Source: Emmonsiellopsis sp. PD_33
Taxonomy: Eukaryota > Ascomycota > Eurotiomycetes > Onygenales > Ajellomycetaceae
Direction: 5' to 3'
DNA: 64,000 nucleotides
Assembly: GCA_032988165.1 (NCBI GenBank)
Contig: JANTQF010000085.1
Span: forward strand, 58,481-122,480
Below, piece after piece: positions 45,672 to 56,771 of the stretch; within the stretch, counting starts at the first letter, position 1; every line of letters begins with the position of its first letter. The translations under genes and the position numbers were made by a program. The notes beneath the pieces were generated by a model. It worked only from the letters and a program-made list of their open reading frames with translations. It had not been told where the DNA came from and searched no databases.

Positions 45672-46157
45672 GTTGGGAGAATTGGCGGAGACTGGGGGGG
45701 GAGATAGAGGGGTAGTAGGGAGAGCAGTCTGGATGCGGGGAACTGGCGGTTAACGGGGATTCCAGACAAAGCAGGGAGAAGTGTATAGAGCAGTATACAA
45801 TACAGCCAGCCTGACGCCCAATGTGTGTTCTGCAGTGTTCCGCAGCCGAGTTGTGGATGTTGTTTGTTTGTTGATGTCCGAGGTGGCGGGTCTTTTATAT
45901 CTCGGCGAGGAACAATTTAATTCCCCGTGATTCCAAGCCCATCGATCTGCGCCGAGTCGAACTTCTTCCGATCCCCAACTGCCGGCTTCTGGTTATTCAA
46001 CCACCACCACCACCGCCATCCACCACGCCGTTCTCAGCTGCTGTCACTCCTGCTCGCCATTCGATTGTCTAACATGGGCCTGCCTGTCGCTTCGATCTCC
46101 CGATAGTCTTCCGAGCAGCCGGTCCGGTCCAGGAGAGCCATTGAACGGTTTCTCGCA
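45672..46157. promoter_or_regulatory. Bidirectional promoter, Cdc37 and Mdl1
   Basis: 486 bp between divergent start codons. A TATA-like ATATAAAAG on the minus strand (about 45892-45900) lies about 220 bp before the Cdc37 ATG. A CCACCACCACCACCG run at 46001-46015 is closer to the Mdl1 side. Confidence 0.5.
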
Positions 46158-48741
46158 ATGCGCAGCTCAGCGCTGCTTGCGGCGTTCATTCCACGAGCAT
46201 CGTCCCGTCGCATTGCGCAGACTGGGCTGCTCCATTGCAATGATGTCGCTGCCAATGCCCAGGGGATATCGTTGAGCACGGCGATTGGCTTGAGGCGCCA
46301 CCATTCGACCGTCCTCGAGTCACCGCTACACCCCAATATTAGCCGACAACCGAATCTTCGACCGCCGTTCACATCCACTGGCCATGTCTCCTTTTCTCCC
46401 ATCGTAAGGCGCTCCTGTCTCCAGCAGGTCCGGTTCGTCTCCGGTGCGAAGGCGCCGCATGAAGAACCCAAACCCACACCCCCGAAGACGTCGCAGAAGG
46501 ATAAATTAGAGGCCCTCGAAGAGGAGGAGAGGGCCCAGGAAGCAATACACAGAGGGTTTGAGCGGACAGAGAAAGCATCACAGGCCGCGCAAATAAATCT
46601 CAGCGCGCGACTTGCAAAGGATGGCCAGGCAGGCGGGAAGAAGGCTGGATTCGGCGAGATATGGCGTCTGCTGAAAATCGCCCGGCCGGAAGCCAAGATC
46701 CTGTCCATGGCGTTTTTGTTCCTGCTCATCTCGTCCTCTATCACCATGTCAATTCCATTTTCGATTGGCAAGATCCTCGATATCGCCACAAACAAGAATC
46801 CCGAGGGCGCCAATGAGCTTTTCGGCCTGACTCTTCCCGTCTTCTACGGCGTGTTGGCCGGCGTTCTTGCGCTTGGTGCCGCGGCTAATTATGGCCGCAT
46901 TATCATCCTACGGATTGTCGGTGAACGTATTGTTGCGAGACTGCGATCTAAGCTCTTCCGCCGGACTTTTATCCAGGATGCTGAGTTTTTCGATGCTAAC
47001 CGAGTTGGAGACTTGATTTCCCGATTGAGCTCGGATACCATTATTGTTGGCAAGAGTATTACGCAGAATCTTTCTGATGGCTTGCGCGCCGCCGTTAGTG
47101 GCGCTGCCGGCTTTGGCCTCATGGCATACGTGAGTCTCAAGCTTTCGAGTATTCTCGCATTGCTACTACCTCCAGTTGCGCTTGGGGCGTTCTTTTATGG
47201 AAGATCGATTAGAAATCTCAGTCGCAAAATCCAAAAGAACCTGGGAAGCTTGACTAAAATCGCCGAGGAACGGTTGGGAAATGTCAAGACAAGTCAGTCG
47301 TTTGCGGGAGAAATCCTGGAAGTTCACCGGTACAACAAGCAAGTAAGAAGGATTTTTGAGCTGGGAAAGCGAGAATCGTTTATCAGCGCTACGTTCTTTA
47401 GTACCGTAAGTAATTAGAACCCGTTCATTGTTTCCCACCATTCTAACGCTTTACAGACCGGCCTTATGGGCAACATGACGATTTTGAGTCTGCTCTATGT
47501 TGGGGGTGGCATGGTGCAGTCCGGTGCCATCTCCATTGGAGATTTAACGTCATTCCTTATGTATACGGCCTATGCAGGCTCGAGCATGTTCGGCCTATCA
47601 AGTTTCTACTCTGAGCTAATGAAGGGAGTCGGAGCTGCCAGTCGACTGTTTGAGCTGCAAGACCGCGATCCCAAGATCTCTCCAACCGTTGGAACCAAAG
47701 TCATTTCGGCCCGGGGACCGATCCGCTTCAAGAATCTCGAATTCAGCTACCCAACCAGACCCGCGGTGACTGTATTCAAGGAATTAGACTTTGAAATCCC
47801 CCAGGGTAGCAATGTCGCCATCGTTGGTCCGTCGGGAGGTGGTAAATCAACCATCGCATCCCTGCTACTCCGCTTCTATAATCCCACCAAAGGCCAAATC
47901 TTGATCGATGGCAAGGATATTGCTACAATGAATGTCAAGTCTCTGCGAAGGAAAATCGGAGTCGTCTCGCAGGAGCCCGTGCTTTTCTCCGGAACCATTG
48001 CTGATAACATAAGCTATGGCAAGCCGGATGCAACCAGGGCAGACATCATCGCAGCGGCGCGAAAGGCCAATTGTCAATTCATCAGTGATTTCGTAAGTAC
48101 CCTTTGCTCTCTTAATATGATATATATGGAAACAGACTAACATACTCCTCTAGCCTGATGGCCTTGACACTCACGTCGGCGCACGAGGCGCCCAGCTCTC
48201 CGGCGGCCAGAAACAACGCATTGCCATAGCCCGCGCCCTCGTCAAGAACCCGGACATCCTCATCCTCGACGAAGCCACCTCCGCCCTCGACGCTGAATCG
48301 GAGACACTAGTCAACAGCGCCCTCGCCGCCCTCCTCCGCGGCAACAACACCACCATCAGCATCGCCCATCGCCTCTCAACCATCAAACGCTCCGACACCA
48401 TCATCGTGCTCAGCCCAGACGGCCACGTTGCCGAGTACGGGTCTTATCAGGAGCTCAGCTCTCGGCCCGACGGCGCGTTTACGAAGTTGATGGAGTGGCA
48501 GATGAGCGGGGGAGAGGGTGTGGCGTTGCCGTACGATAACTCTATGGCTAGGGGTCCGCCATCGGAGAAGGAGCAGCTTCAACAGTTGCTGCAGGAGGGA
48601 GAGGAGGATTATGGGGAGTATGACGAGGCTGAAGAAGAAGGGAAGCAAAGGGATGAACATGGTGAGGAGGGCGAGGAGGGGAGGAAGGAAGGTGATGCTT
48701 CTGCGAAGGTGGAGGCGAAGGCGGAACAACCACCGAAATAG
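46158..48741 (+). CDS. mdl1: Mitochondrial ABC half-transporter, Mdl1 (ABCB10) type
   Basis: Join(46158..47405, 47457..48092, 48154..48741), 823 residues. An Arg/Ser-rich mitochondrial presequence (about 1-100) and a charged linker precede a six-helix membrane domain (about 170-480) and one ATPase domain. Walker A is GPSGGGKS (540-547), signature LSGGQKQ (from 643), Walker B ILILDE (663-668), switch histidine H700. Mdl1 sits in the inner membrane and exports peptides made by matrix proteolysis. A tail of about 90 residues after the ATPase domain is strongly acidic with GEE/GEEG repeats. Splice sites are standard (GTAAGT donors, CTAAC branch in intron 1). Confidence 0.93.
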
Positions 48742-49953
48742 GGTTGTGAGTCGTGGAAAGGGGGTCGTTGATTTGATTGATTCAACACCTTGAACTTCCC
48801 TACCTCCGCCTGGCTCCTCACTGTCATGTTTGCAGCCGCATTTACTTTCTCCAGATGCACACACCCCTCCCTCCCGCTAGTATCACCCCTACCCCGTCTT
48901 TCATTGGTTAATACCTCCTCTCTTACTCGCGAACCGCACATATATCATCATCTCCCCCCATACCATACTATACCATACCACATCCCAAATTTGCCCCTCT
49001 TCCTCCCTGCATATGTCCCAAATACCATTCGCGGGCGGCCTTTTCTCCATCCATCTTGCTCTGTCCATTTTTATTTTTGCCAAACCTTTACATATCTGCA
49101 TGGTATATCCTTTCTTTTCTTTCCCTTTTTTTTGCATATCTCCGGTGCCTGCGAGAATAACATTAACATACCTTATACCACACATACATACATACCATGA
49201 GCCAGCCACAAATCTGCATGAATCCCATATATATATATATATATCTGTTGCCCCATTTGTTCGCACATCAATGCTACCTACCTATATCCACCTGTGCATG
49301 ATATTCCCCCTTCCTTCTACCCCCCCACCTCCCCTCTCCGCTCCCAGCATCACACAACTCTCCACTCTTGCATTATCCCCAATCAACTAACTATTCATTT
49401 TTTTGCTATTTTTTGCTTGGTGCCAGATTGATACTGGACGGTTTACATGTATCTATCTATGTACATGTACATGGAGTGTGTTGTACTACTTCAAATGCCA
49501 GGATAACTATGATAGAATTACTCTCTCTTTTTTTTCCTTTTCTCTCTCCTGTGGTTATTTAGATGGCATTTGAGGTTGGTGATGATTACTAGGTAATCAA
49601 TGGTGTGGTGGTGTTGCTTTCTGGGGACTTGTGGGATATATGTAGTCTGTTCGGTGTATATAATATGGTAATTGGTAACGTCAAGGGCAAAAAAAAAAAT
49701 AAAGAAAAGAGAAAGAGAAAGAAAAGAAATAGCGTCTCAAAGTGGGTATAAGAAAATTGAGCTATATATACCGAGATAATACACCGGTTGGTCTTAACAG
49801 GAGATCAAAATAGAAGAAAGAGATACAAGCCCGAAAAAAAAAATCAGATCATAATCATTCATGAAGGTATAATAAAACACAGGCTCTAACCCGAGCAAAG
49901 AGAAAAATAACAAAAGGGAAAAAGATCGTATCCAATAAATCAACCTGCTCATC
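48742..49953. other. Convergent 3' flanks, Mdl1 and nucleoside transporter
   Basis: 1.2 kb of T/C-rich then A-rich DNA with ATACCATACTATACCATACC-type repeats near 48960 and an AT run at 49230-49245. No gene. Confidence 0.65.
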
Positions 49954-51413
49954 CTATCCTGCAACGAAAAAACTCAACAGGCTCCCCGTCGACAATCCAG
50001 CCACAAGCATAAACCCCATAAATCCACCCGCCGCTTCTCTCTCGTCAACATCCACCCACTCTGCCGCCCCCATCATGCATGAACCCCCAATATACCCATT
50101 CGTCGCACCGAATAGGAACTGCACGATGACAAGATAAAAGGTATCGCTGTTAATCCACGCCCCACGGCCGTGTATATTACACAGCATATATAGCGGGATG
50201 AAGACGATGCGGGCGATAGAGAAGAGGAAGAGCATAAAGGGGCGATGCGTCATGCTGATTTGGGGCATGAGGAGAATCAGGCGGCCGACGAGATCGCCGG
50301 TGTTCCAGAAGAGCAGGGCGAGCGGGATGAAGATTGAGGATTGTAGGAGGCGCGGGAGGGAGTCCTTGGGATGCACGCTTTGGATCTGGGCGGTAAATAC
50401 CGGGTATGCCATGGTGATGGCGAAGCACAGGTACACGGCTAGTGCCATCCAGCGGAGCTTTTTGAATAGTGTCCAGAGTGGGACGGGTTTTCGGGTAGGG
50501 GTGGCTTCGGATTCCTCTGGTTCGATGGAGAGGGGGTCTCTAAGGAGGATCCGCTTCTGGCGCATGAGGAAGAGGAAGGCAAAGAGGGCTGTTGCGGAGA
50601 CTGCTATGGCGGTTACGAAGAAGGCGAAGGCGGACTTGGCTGAGGTGTTCTGTACTGCTTCGTCGGTTACGTTTTCGCTTTTCTCTGGCACGGCGAGGAC
50701 GGAGGCTATCTGCACGATGCACGGCAGGACACCTGCGACACCCTGGCCGGCCATGACAGCTTGTGTATATTCACTCCGTCCAAAGCCGGCGACATATGCG
50801 AAAACTCCATTCTGATTAAATCCCGTAGCGAGACTTGCACCGAAAACCATGGCCATTAGGAAGGCAAAGTAGATAGGGACGGAGACATTGCGGAAGGTAA
50901 TTGCCGAAAGAGCTAGGAGAGAGAAGATGACTATATTGAGAACGAGGGACGAATTGATCCTTCGCGGATATGAGGCGCTTTTCTGTAGCTTCGCGAGGAT
51001 GAGGAGAGAGGCTAGACTAGTGAAGCAGGAGATGGTGAGGATACAGGACTGGAAATTGGTTAACGCCCAGGCGTTGGATGCGAAGCGTATTTGGAAGTAT
51101 GGAGCTGCTGCCAGAAACATGTTCCTAAGAGGAGACAGATGGGTTGTTAGCTAGTAGTTCTCCACGTAGATATGATATGTCTTGCATCGATGCCCGCATA
51201 GGAAGGGAGGGAATACCAGGCCCATAACATCGACACGCCCAGCCACAAGAATATCGAATACTCAAGCCAGGAGAACGGCGACTCTGGCTCTTGGGTCTCA
51301 TAAGCTAGCCCTTCATCCACCTCCCCAACCTCTGGTTCGTTCAGCAGTTGCTCATACGACACCCGCCGTACTAGACGCCTGAGACGGTCCTCCAACCCCG
51401 AGGCCAGTGCCAT
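49954..51413 (-). CDS. fun26: Equilibrative nucleoside transporter (ENT family, Fun26-like)
   Basis: Complement(49954..51124, 51217..51413), 455 residues. The junction restores SMLWAWNMFLAAAPYFQ, a conserved ENT segment at the end of the first membrane helix. About eleven hydrophobic segments follow, including GASLATGFNQNGVFAYVAGF and the C-terminal GGFMGFMLVAGLSTGSLLSF, with a large cytosolic loop in the middle. The N-terminal acidic tail contains EPEVGEVDE. Yeast Fun26 moves nucleosides and nicotinamide riboside across the vacuolar membrane; a plasma-membrane location is also possible for a fungal ENT. The 92-bp intron has GTATTC and TTAG ends. Confidence 0.9.
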
Positions 51414-51918
51414 GGTGGCAGGAGTAGGTTGCAGCAGTCAAGAGGTTTGCTGGAGCCGTGTTTATCAAAGCATCGTCCGGTGTAGAAGCGAGAAGCTGTG
51501 TATATCGTCTATATCAAAAGTTGAAGATCGAGAGATGTTGCGGGTGACTGTTCCCGATTGGGAAATGCATCATAGGGTGTTTTGCCACGTGACCAGCCGC
51601 CAATCTTATCAATCTCCGATAAGATAAGGAAGGGCGATAAGGGCCAGCCTTTTTTGAACAACTCTCCTCCTCGGCCAAATATCTTTCTCCCTCTCACAAG
51701 CAGAAGACACGGCACGAGGAGACACAACCATGGATACTTTGGATGGCTGGCAACCTAACTCCAATGCACGGCTGCAGCATGATGCAGTCGGCCCTACTTG
51801 TCATGGGATGCTGCACCACCCACCCGCATGGGACAAAAGCCAATAATACAGTCCAGAATATCTGCTTACGTGCCAATCGCAGCCCTCATAAAGCCAAAGG
51901 CATGACAAGTTGCATCCT
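51414..51918. other. Intergenic, transporter promoter
   Basis: 505 bp between two minus-strand genes, holding the transporter promoter and the 3' end of the hydrolase. GATAAG appears twice near 51617-51640 (GATA-factor-like sites). No gene. Confidence 0.5.
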
Positions 51919-52930
51919 CTATCTACTACCCCAGAACCTGTCTCTATTGTTCTCCTCCCACTCGACATCATGAGCCAAAATAACCTCCACACCCTGCGCC
52001 TCAAGCTGCCTAATCTGCTCAAGCGTCTCCTCCGCTATCTTGCGATCTGTATGGATGCAACAAATGTGGCCGTGAGCGTCTGTCCATTCGCTAATCTCGC
52101 GCTCTTTACGGAGGATCCGTCGGTCATGGCATGCATCCCCCGCCAAATACACGCTTCCGGCAGTTGTCTCAGTTCTTGCAAGAAGGTTTATGTGGCCTGG
52201 AAGATGACCGGGGGCGTTGATTATGTAGAGGCTTCCGTCATGAAACAAGTCGATGGCGGGGCAGGTGACTGTCCCTTCGACGTGGGCCGCCCAGGGTTGG
52301 GTAAAGTCTGCCCCGTTCTGCTTGTTTGGCTGGCCCGGATTGAGTTGGGATGGGTCCATGAGCTGAATGGTTCGATCTGGGGAGAGTAGATCTGCTTCGA
52401 AGACCGAGTGGGCAAGCTCGGGGGCCGGGTTTTTGCCGTGCAGGAGATCTAAGGCTCCATGTCCGACGACAAACGTGCTGCGGGGGAAGTCCCATGGTTC
52501 ACCGACATGGTCCCAATGTACCTGAAAGAATAAACGGTGTCAGTTTTTCGGACAAGATATATCAGAACTTGCTCTGAATAGGACTACGAACGTGCGAGTA
52601 TATGACAAAATCAATATCATCTGGCGTCAAGCCACCAGCAGCAAGGCTCTTCGTCACATCCGGATCAGTACTCATGGGGTGACGTGTTGCGAGGTGCTTT
52701 TGGATTGCTTCAGGATACCGAGCTGTTTGTCGGCGCAGACCAAGATCGAAAACAATCCTTGTTACCTTCCCCGTGCTGCGGTCATGGTGCTGGATGAGGA
52801 ACGCGAGCGACGGAACTGTTCTCCAAGCTGTTTCCTCTGAAGGATGTACAAAGAATTTCTCAGGGAGGGTAAAATGCCCTGCGTCCAGCGCGTGGACAGT
52901 GACGGTTGGATAGCTCATGGCGGTTGACAT
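51919..52930 (-). CDS. Metallo-beta-lactamase-fold hydrolase (lactonase-like)
   Basis: Complement(51919..52521, 52592..52930), 313 residues. The intron (GTTCGT..TTTCAG) falls inside the metal site; joining restores SH113VH115WD117H118, the HxHxDH signature. Further ligands are predicted at H219 or H223 (APGHLPGH), D242 (LAGDACH) and H297 (LAHD). This pattern matches the two-metal family of quorum-quenching and other lactone hydrolases. No signal peptide is seen, so it is probably cytosolic. It lies 700 bp from a carboxymuconolactone-decarboxylase-family gene on the same strand, compatible with ring-cleavage-product metabolism, but no substrate can be assigned. Confidence 0.87.
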
Positions 52931-53634
52931 GCAGCGGCCAAGTTATTCCACATAAAAATGTGACCGGAGACCTGTTTATTCTGTTGACTGCAGCAGTTAT
53001 AATGCTCCTCAGAGTTATGTCGAAAGCATACACTTCCATACAAATAGTGAAGTGACGAGTATACTATGATATCATTCACGTCTAGGTCTATACCCCACAC
53101 AATGTTCTCAGCCGGTCCCCTCGGTAGATGGCATCCATCGGTGACTACCCGAGACATGGATTGGCGATGATTCGGGAAATTCTACGGGCTATGTCGGTCG
53201 ACACGATTTAGCTTGCCCAACACCTTTCACTCATGCAGGAAAGGGGGATATTCATTGCATCCATTGATATAGCCAGACATATGCCTATATAGCGGAAGGC
53301 GAGAAGATAGTTGGAATCCACTAGGATTACCAAGACAATCCGCCTCGTGGGTAAAGGTATCCCGTCTATCGTCCAGTGTGACCTTAGTTAATGCTCGTGG
53401 CAGCAAGATTGAGCCTTGGCTCTCCTTCATTCGTGGAGATGCCAATCACTGTGCAGCTACTTGCTACCTCACCATCAATAGAGAATTGGACTGAATTGGA
53501 ATCCGACATTTATATACTGCGCAATTGTTTGAATTCATAGTCCGCTCCAGCAATTCAGATCAACTAACATAACCCCACACAGCAACAGGGACCATCAGCC
53601 CCAAACCCTCCAACAGCCACAACCCACCCCTTCC
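52931..53634. other. Intergenic between hydrolase and CMD-family gene
   Basis: 704 bp with the hydrolase promoter and the CMD gene 3' flank. The frames present are short and uninformative. Confidence 0.6.
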
Positions 53635-54081
53635 TTACACAGCCTTCCCCCCAAGCTCCCTCTTATGCTCCCCCTTCTCCGCCATCTCATCCAACACCCT
53701 CTCCGCCGTCTTCATCGCATCCACCCCCGCCGGCACCCCACAATACGTCGTTGCATGAATAATCGCCTCACGAATCTCCACCTCACTCAGCCCATTATTA
53801 ACCGCCCCGCGTATATGCACCGCCAGCTCCGGCGCGCGGTTCAGCGCCATCAGCATGCCGATATTTAACAGGCTGCGTTGCTTGCGATCCAGCCCGGGAC
53901 GCGTCCAGGCATATCCCCAGCAGAATTCGGTGACGAGTTCCTGGCCTGCGCGCGAGAATTCGGTCGAGCCGTTGGCGAGCGACTTGTTGACGTAGTCGTC
54001 GCCGACGACGGCGCGGCGGACTTTGAGGCCTTCGTTGAAGAGGTGGGTGTGGAGGGGGGTGAGGGTGGGGTCTGTGGACAT
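53635..54081 (-). CDS. Carboxymuconolactone decarboxylase (CMD/AhpD) family protein
   Basis: Single exon, 148 residues, similar in length to bacterial PcaC. The conserved core runs from EFCWGYAWTRPGLDRKQRSL through NIGMLMALNR and HIRGAVNNGLS to EIREAIIHATTYCGVPA. These match 4-carboxymuconolactone decarboxylase, which acts after protocatechuate ring cleavage in the bacterial beta-ketoadipate route. In fungi many small CMD proteins have uncertain substrates, so the exact reaction is open. An AhpD-type peroxidase role is less likely because no CxxC pair is seen. The coding strand goes from C-rich at the start to G-rich at the end. Confidence 0.87.
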   Translation of the reverse strand: MSTDPTLTPLHTHLFNEGLKVRRAVVGDDYVNKSLANGSTEFSRAGQELVTEFCWGYAWTRPGLDRKQRSLLNIGMLMALNRAPELAVHIRGAVNNGLSEVEIREAIIHATTYCGVPAGVDAMKTAERVLDEMAEKGEHKRELGGKAV

Positions 54082-55019
54082 TTTGAAGGGTTGGGAAGGG
54101 AGAGGGGGGAGCAGCGCAGAATAGATTTGGTTTATTGTTTATAATGGTTTTTGTGAGGGGGGTTGTGGAGGGTGTGGTGCGATATGGTATGTATGCAGGT
54201 AGGTAGGTATAGTTCTCGATTCTATCTGTAGATTAATAGGTAGTAAAACCTATTTAGATCAACATGCAAAATATAAAACAAACCAGATCATCTCTCCCCC
54301 GGGGGAAACAAGGACGACGTACGTAACCATGTATGTAGTCATGAAGCTGCGGGGGCGGGGGAACCAACTTCTATCTCTTCCTCCAACTCCCATGCCCCGC
54401 CCACGCATACATCCAAACAGCCGAACCTGCCTACTATTGACACGGCCCCGCCCCGAGCATCCCGGCAATTGGCCATCGGCAAAAACACATTCAACACAAT
54501 CAACGTCATTGCAATTCGGCATTACCCCGGACCCCGCTTTAGACATATTTCTTTTTTTTTCTGATGTAGCTAGTTTAGTTACCTAAGTTGTGACTCTGTA
54601 GAAACCCCCCATGATTTGCTAGGGAGTTAACTATGGAGTGATGGCGTCATTGCGTTGCGTTGTGGTTGAGAATGGGAGGGAGGGAGGGAGGGGTTGAGAG
54701 GAGATCAGATGTGGTTATGTATTGGTTGGATATGGGATGTTTTGATAAGAGCCTGTTAGTTAGTTAGTTGGTGTAATGGTTTTCCATAAAGATTGGGCCA
54801 GTTTAAATATCAAAGGGTTGGTTGCTTTGGTTCCATGGGAAATGGAACAAGGTTTGGGGGAATAGGGGTAGTTAACCTAAAGTAAAAAAAGAAGGTTATA
54901 TGTAAATAAAAACAATGCAAGGAAGGGTTTCCAATGAACTATACAAACCACAAAACCAAGAATAAAATCACCAAGAAAGCCTAAATAGACACAGAAAGAA
55001 GAAAAGAAGAAGAAAAAAT
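54082..55019. other. Intergenic region between CMD-family gene and HIBADH-family gene
   Basis: 938 bp including the CMD promoter and a G/T-rich 3' flank. It contains GGTAGGTAGGTA at 54198-54209, GGGAGGGAGGGAGG near 54675 and TTAGTTAGTTAG near 54757. No gene. Confidence 0.6.
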
Positions 55020-56104
55020 TCACCTCCCCTCCCCCAACCCATCCCCATCCCCATCCCCATCCAAATCCCACCCCTCCCTCCCTCCCAAATACCTAAAAAC
55101 AACCCTAGAATCCAACCCCCTACACCTCCCATCCCCACTCGCCCCCTCATACGCCCCCAACCCCGCGTCCCCAAGCACCAACCTGGCCCCCACCCTCTCC
55201 GCCATCTGCACCGCCAGCCCAAAATCCTTCCTCATCAACTCCACGCGGAACCCATCCCGATACCCCTGATTCGCCGGCGACCCACGCACGACCCGCGGCA
55301 CGGGATTGAAGCGGTCGCAGATGGCATTCTGCGCGGTGCCGGCGGCGTAGACGGCGGCGAGCACGCGCGGGTCCAGGCCGGCGCGCATGCCCATGTTCAT
55401 GGCCTCGGCGGTGGCTAGGGCGATGGTGCCGGAGAGGTAGTTGTTGGAGAGCTTGGCGGCGAGGCCGAGGGAGGGCCCGCCGCAGGGGATGCAGCGGGTG
55501 GGGCTGCCGCCCATTAGGTGGGCGAGGTGGGTGAGGAGGGGGAGGTTGGGGTCGGTGGGGGAGCAGCCGAGGAAGAAGGCGAGGGTGCCGGCGGTGGCGC
55601 CGATGACGCCGCCGGAGACGGGCGCGTCGTAGAAGAGGGTGCTGGGCGTGGTGGTGGAGAGGTGGGATTTTATGTGTAGGTTTGTGGCGGTGTCGATGGT
55701 TGAGCAGTCGAGGAGGAGCTTGTTGGGGAGCGGGGTGCTGGTGATTCCTGTTTCTGGGGAGAGGTAGACGGAGTGGACGTGGGAGCCTTCGGGGAGCATG
55801 GTTATTATTATTTCCTGGGTTTGGGGTTGTTAGATTTGGAGGGATGGGTGGAAACTGAGGATGGGGGAGGTAGATGAATAGCTCGTGTATTCCATACCGA
55901 CTTCTCTGCAACATCCCTTGCATTCTCGCCCCTGAATACCTTCTCGGGATGCTCAGCACACACCTCATCCAGCACTCGTTCCACCACGTCGAAGATGTAG
56001 ATTCGTGTCTCGGCGGGCAGTTTTCTAGCCAAATGTCCCACCATCGGCCTGCCCATGGCCCCTATCCCGATAAACCCTAGGGTTTTGCATTCGAACGTCG
56101 CCAT
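55020..56104 (-). CDS. 3-hydroxyisobutyrate dehydrogenase family oxidoreductase
   Basis: Complement(55020..55814, 55898..56104), 333 residues. The NAD(P)-binding start is GFIGIGAMGRPM (glycines 13, 15, 18). Family landmarks follow: DCST near 105, DAPVSGG (133-138), and the catalytic lysine K190 in GLAAKLSNNY. No clear mitochondrial presequence precedes the nucleotide fold, so this may be a cytosolic beta-hydroxyacid dehydrogenase rather than the valine-pathway enzyme itself. The last 12 residues are Gly/Asp repeats encoded by a CCATCC-type tandem repeat (plus strand 55038-55065) and are not part of the fold. The intron has GTATGG and CCCAG ends and is phase 0. Confidence 0.88.
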
Positions 56105-56771
56105 GGCTGTTGGTAGTCTCTCGGTCTTGTCTTTTCCGTTCCTCTGCAATGTAGATATAGGTTAAAAGTGCATGTATAGATTGATGGACCAGGGGATATG
56201 AAACGGCGTGTGAGGACGAATGGATAGTTACCGACTGCTCTATACCAAAACCAGGACGGTTGATAACGATCAGACCGGTATATATCCAAGGGTCATTTTC
56301 ACGCCTAATCCCTTCCAAACCATAGTCACACTTTTTAGTGAAATAGTGGACATGGATAGGTGCCGGCGTTACGGCACTTCTCCGCCATATTCGGGGATTG
56401 CGATGGAGTCGGGAGGTTTCCTTGGTTTACCCCTCATGGAGAGATAGTCGGTTATGGGATGCATCACCCCGCATCCAGCATATCTGAGGAGTTTCTCGTT
56501 CGGGATCTAGACGGTTATTCTGATATCAAAACCAAGCGATGAAAAAGAATGTGCGTCGTAACTGGGAAGTAGGGTATATATATATATATATACCGAAAAC
56601 TGCATATATCATAACACCTGTGGACCACAAACAAACACCCCATAACGCTAAATGCCCAACACCAAATGTGATGCAATGCTCCCTCTCTTTCCAAAAAAAA
56701 ATGCAGAAAACCAAGCGCGCAAGCAAACACACGAAACCAGAAACCCACCATGCTAGCCCATCTATCTATAT
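56105..56771. other. Intergenic, dehydrogenase promoter and haspin 3' flank
   Basis: 667 bp; contains a TATATATATATATATA run near 56575-56592 and poly-A. No gene. Confidence 0.6.

Noticed and set aside
55147..55968. 273-codon minus-strand frame overlapping the HIBADH gene
   Set aside because: It is a shifted frame made of Pro/Arg/His runs; the true frame has the Rossmann motif and catalytic lysine.
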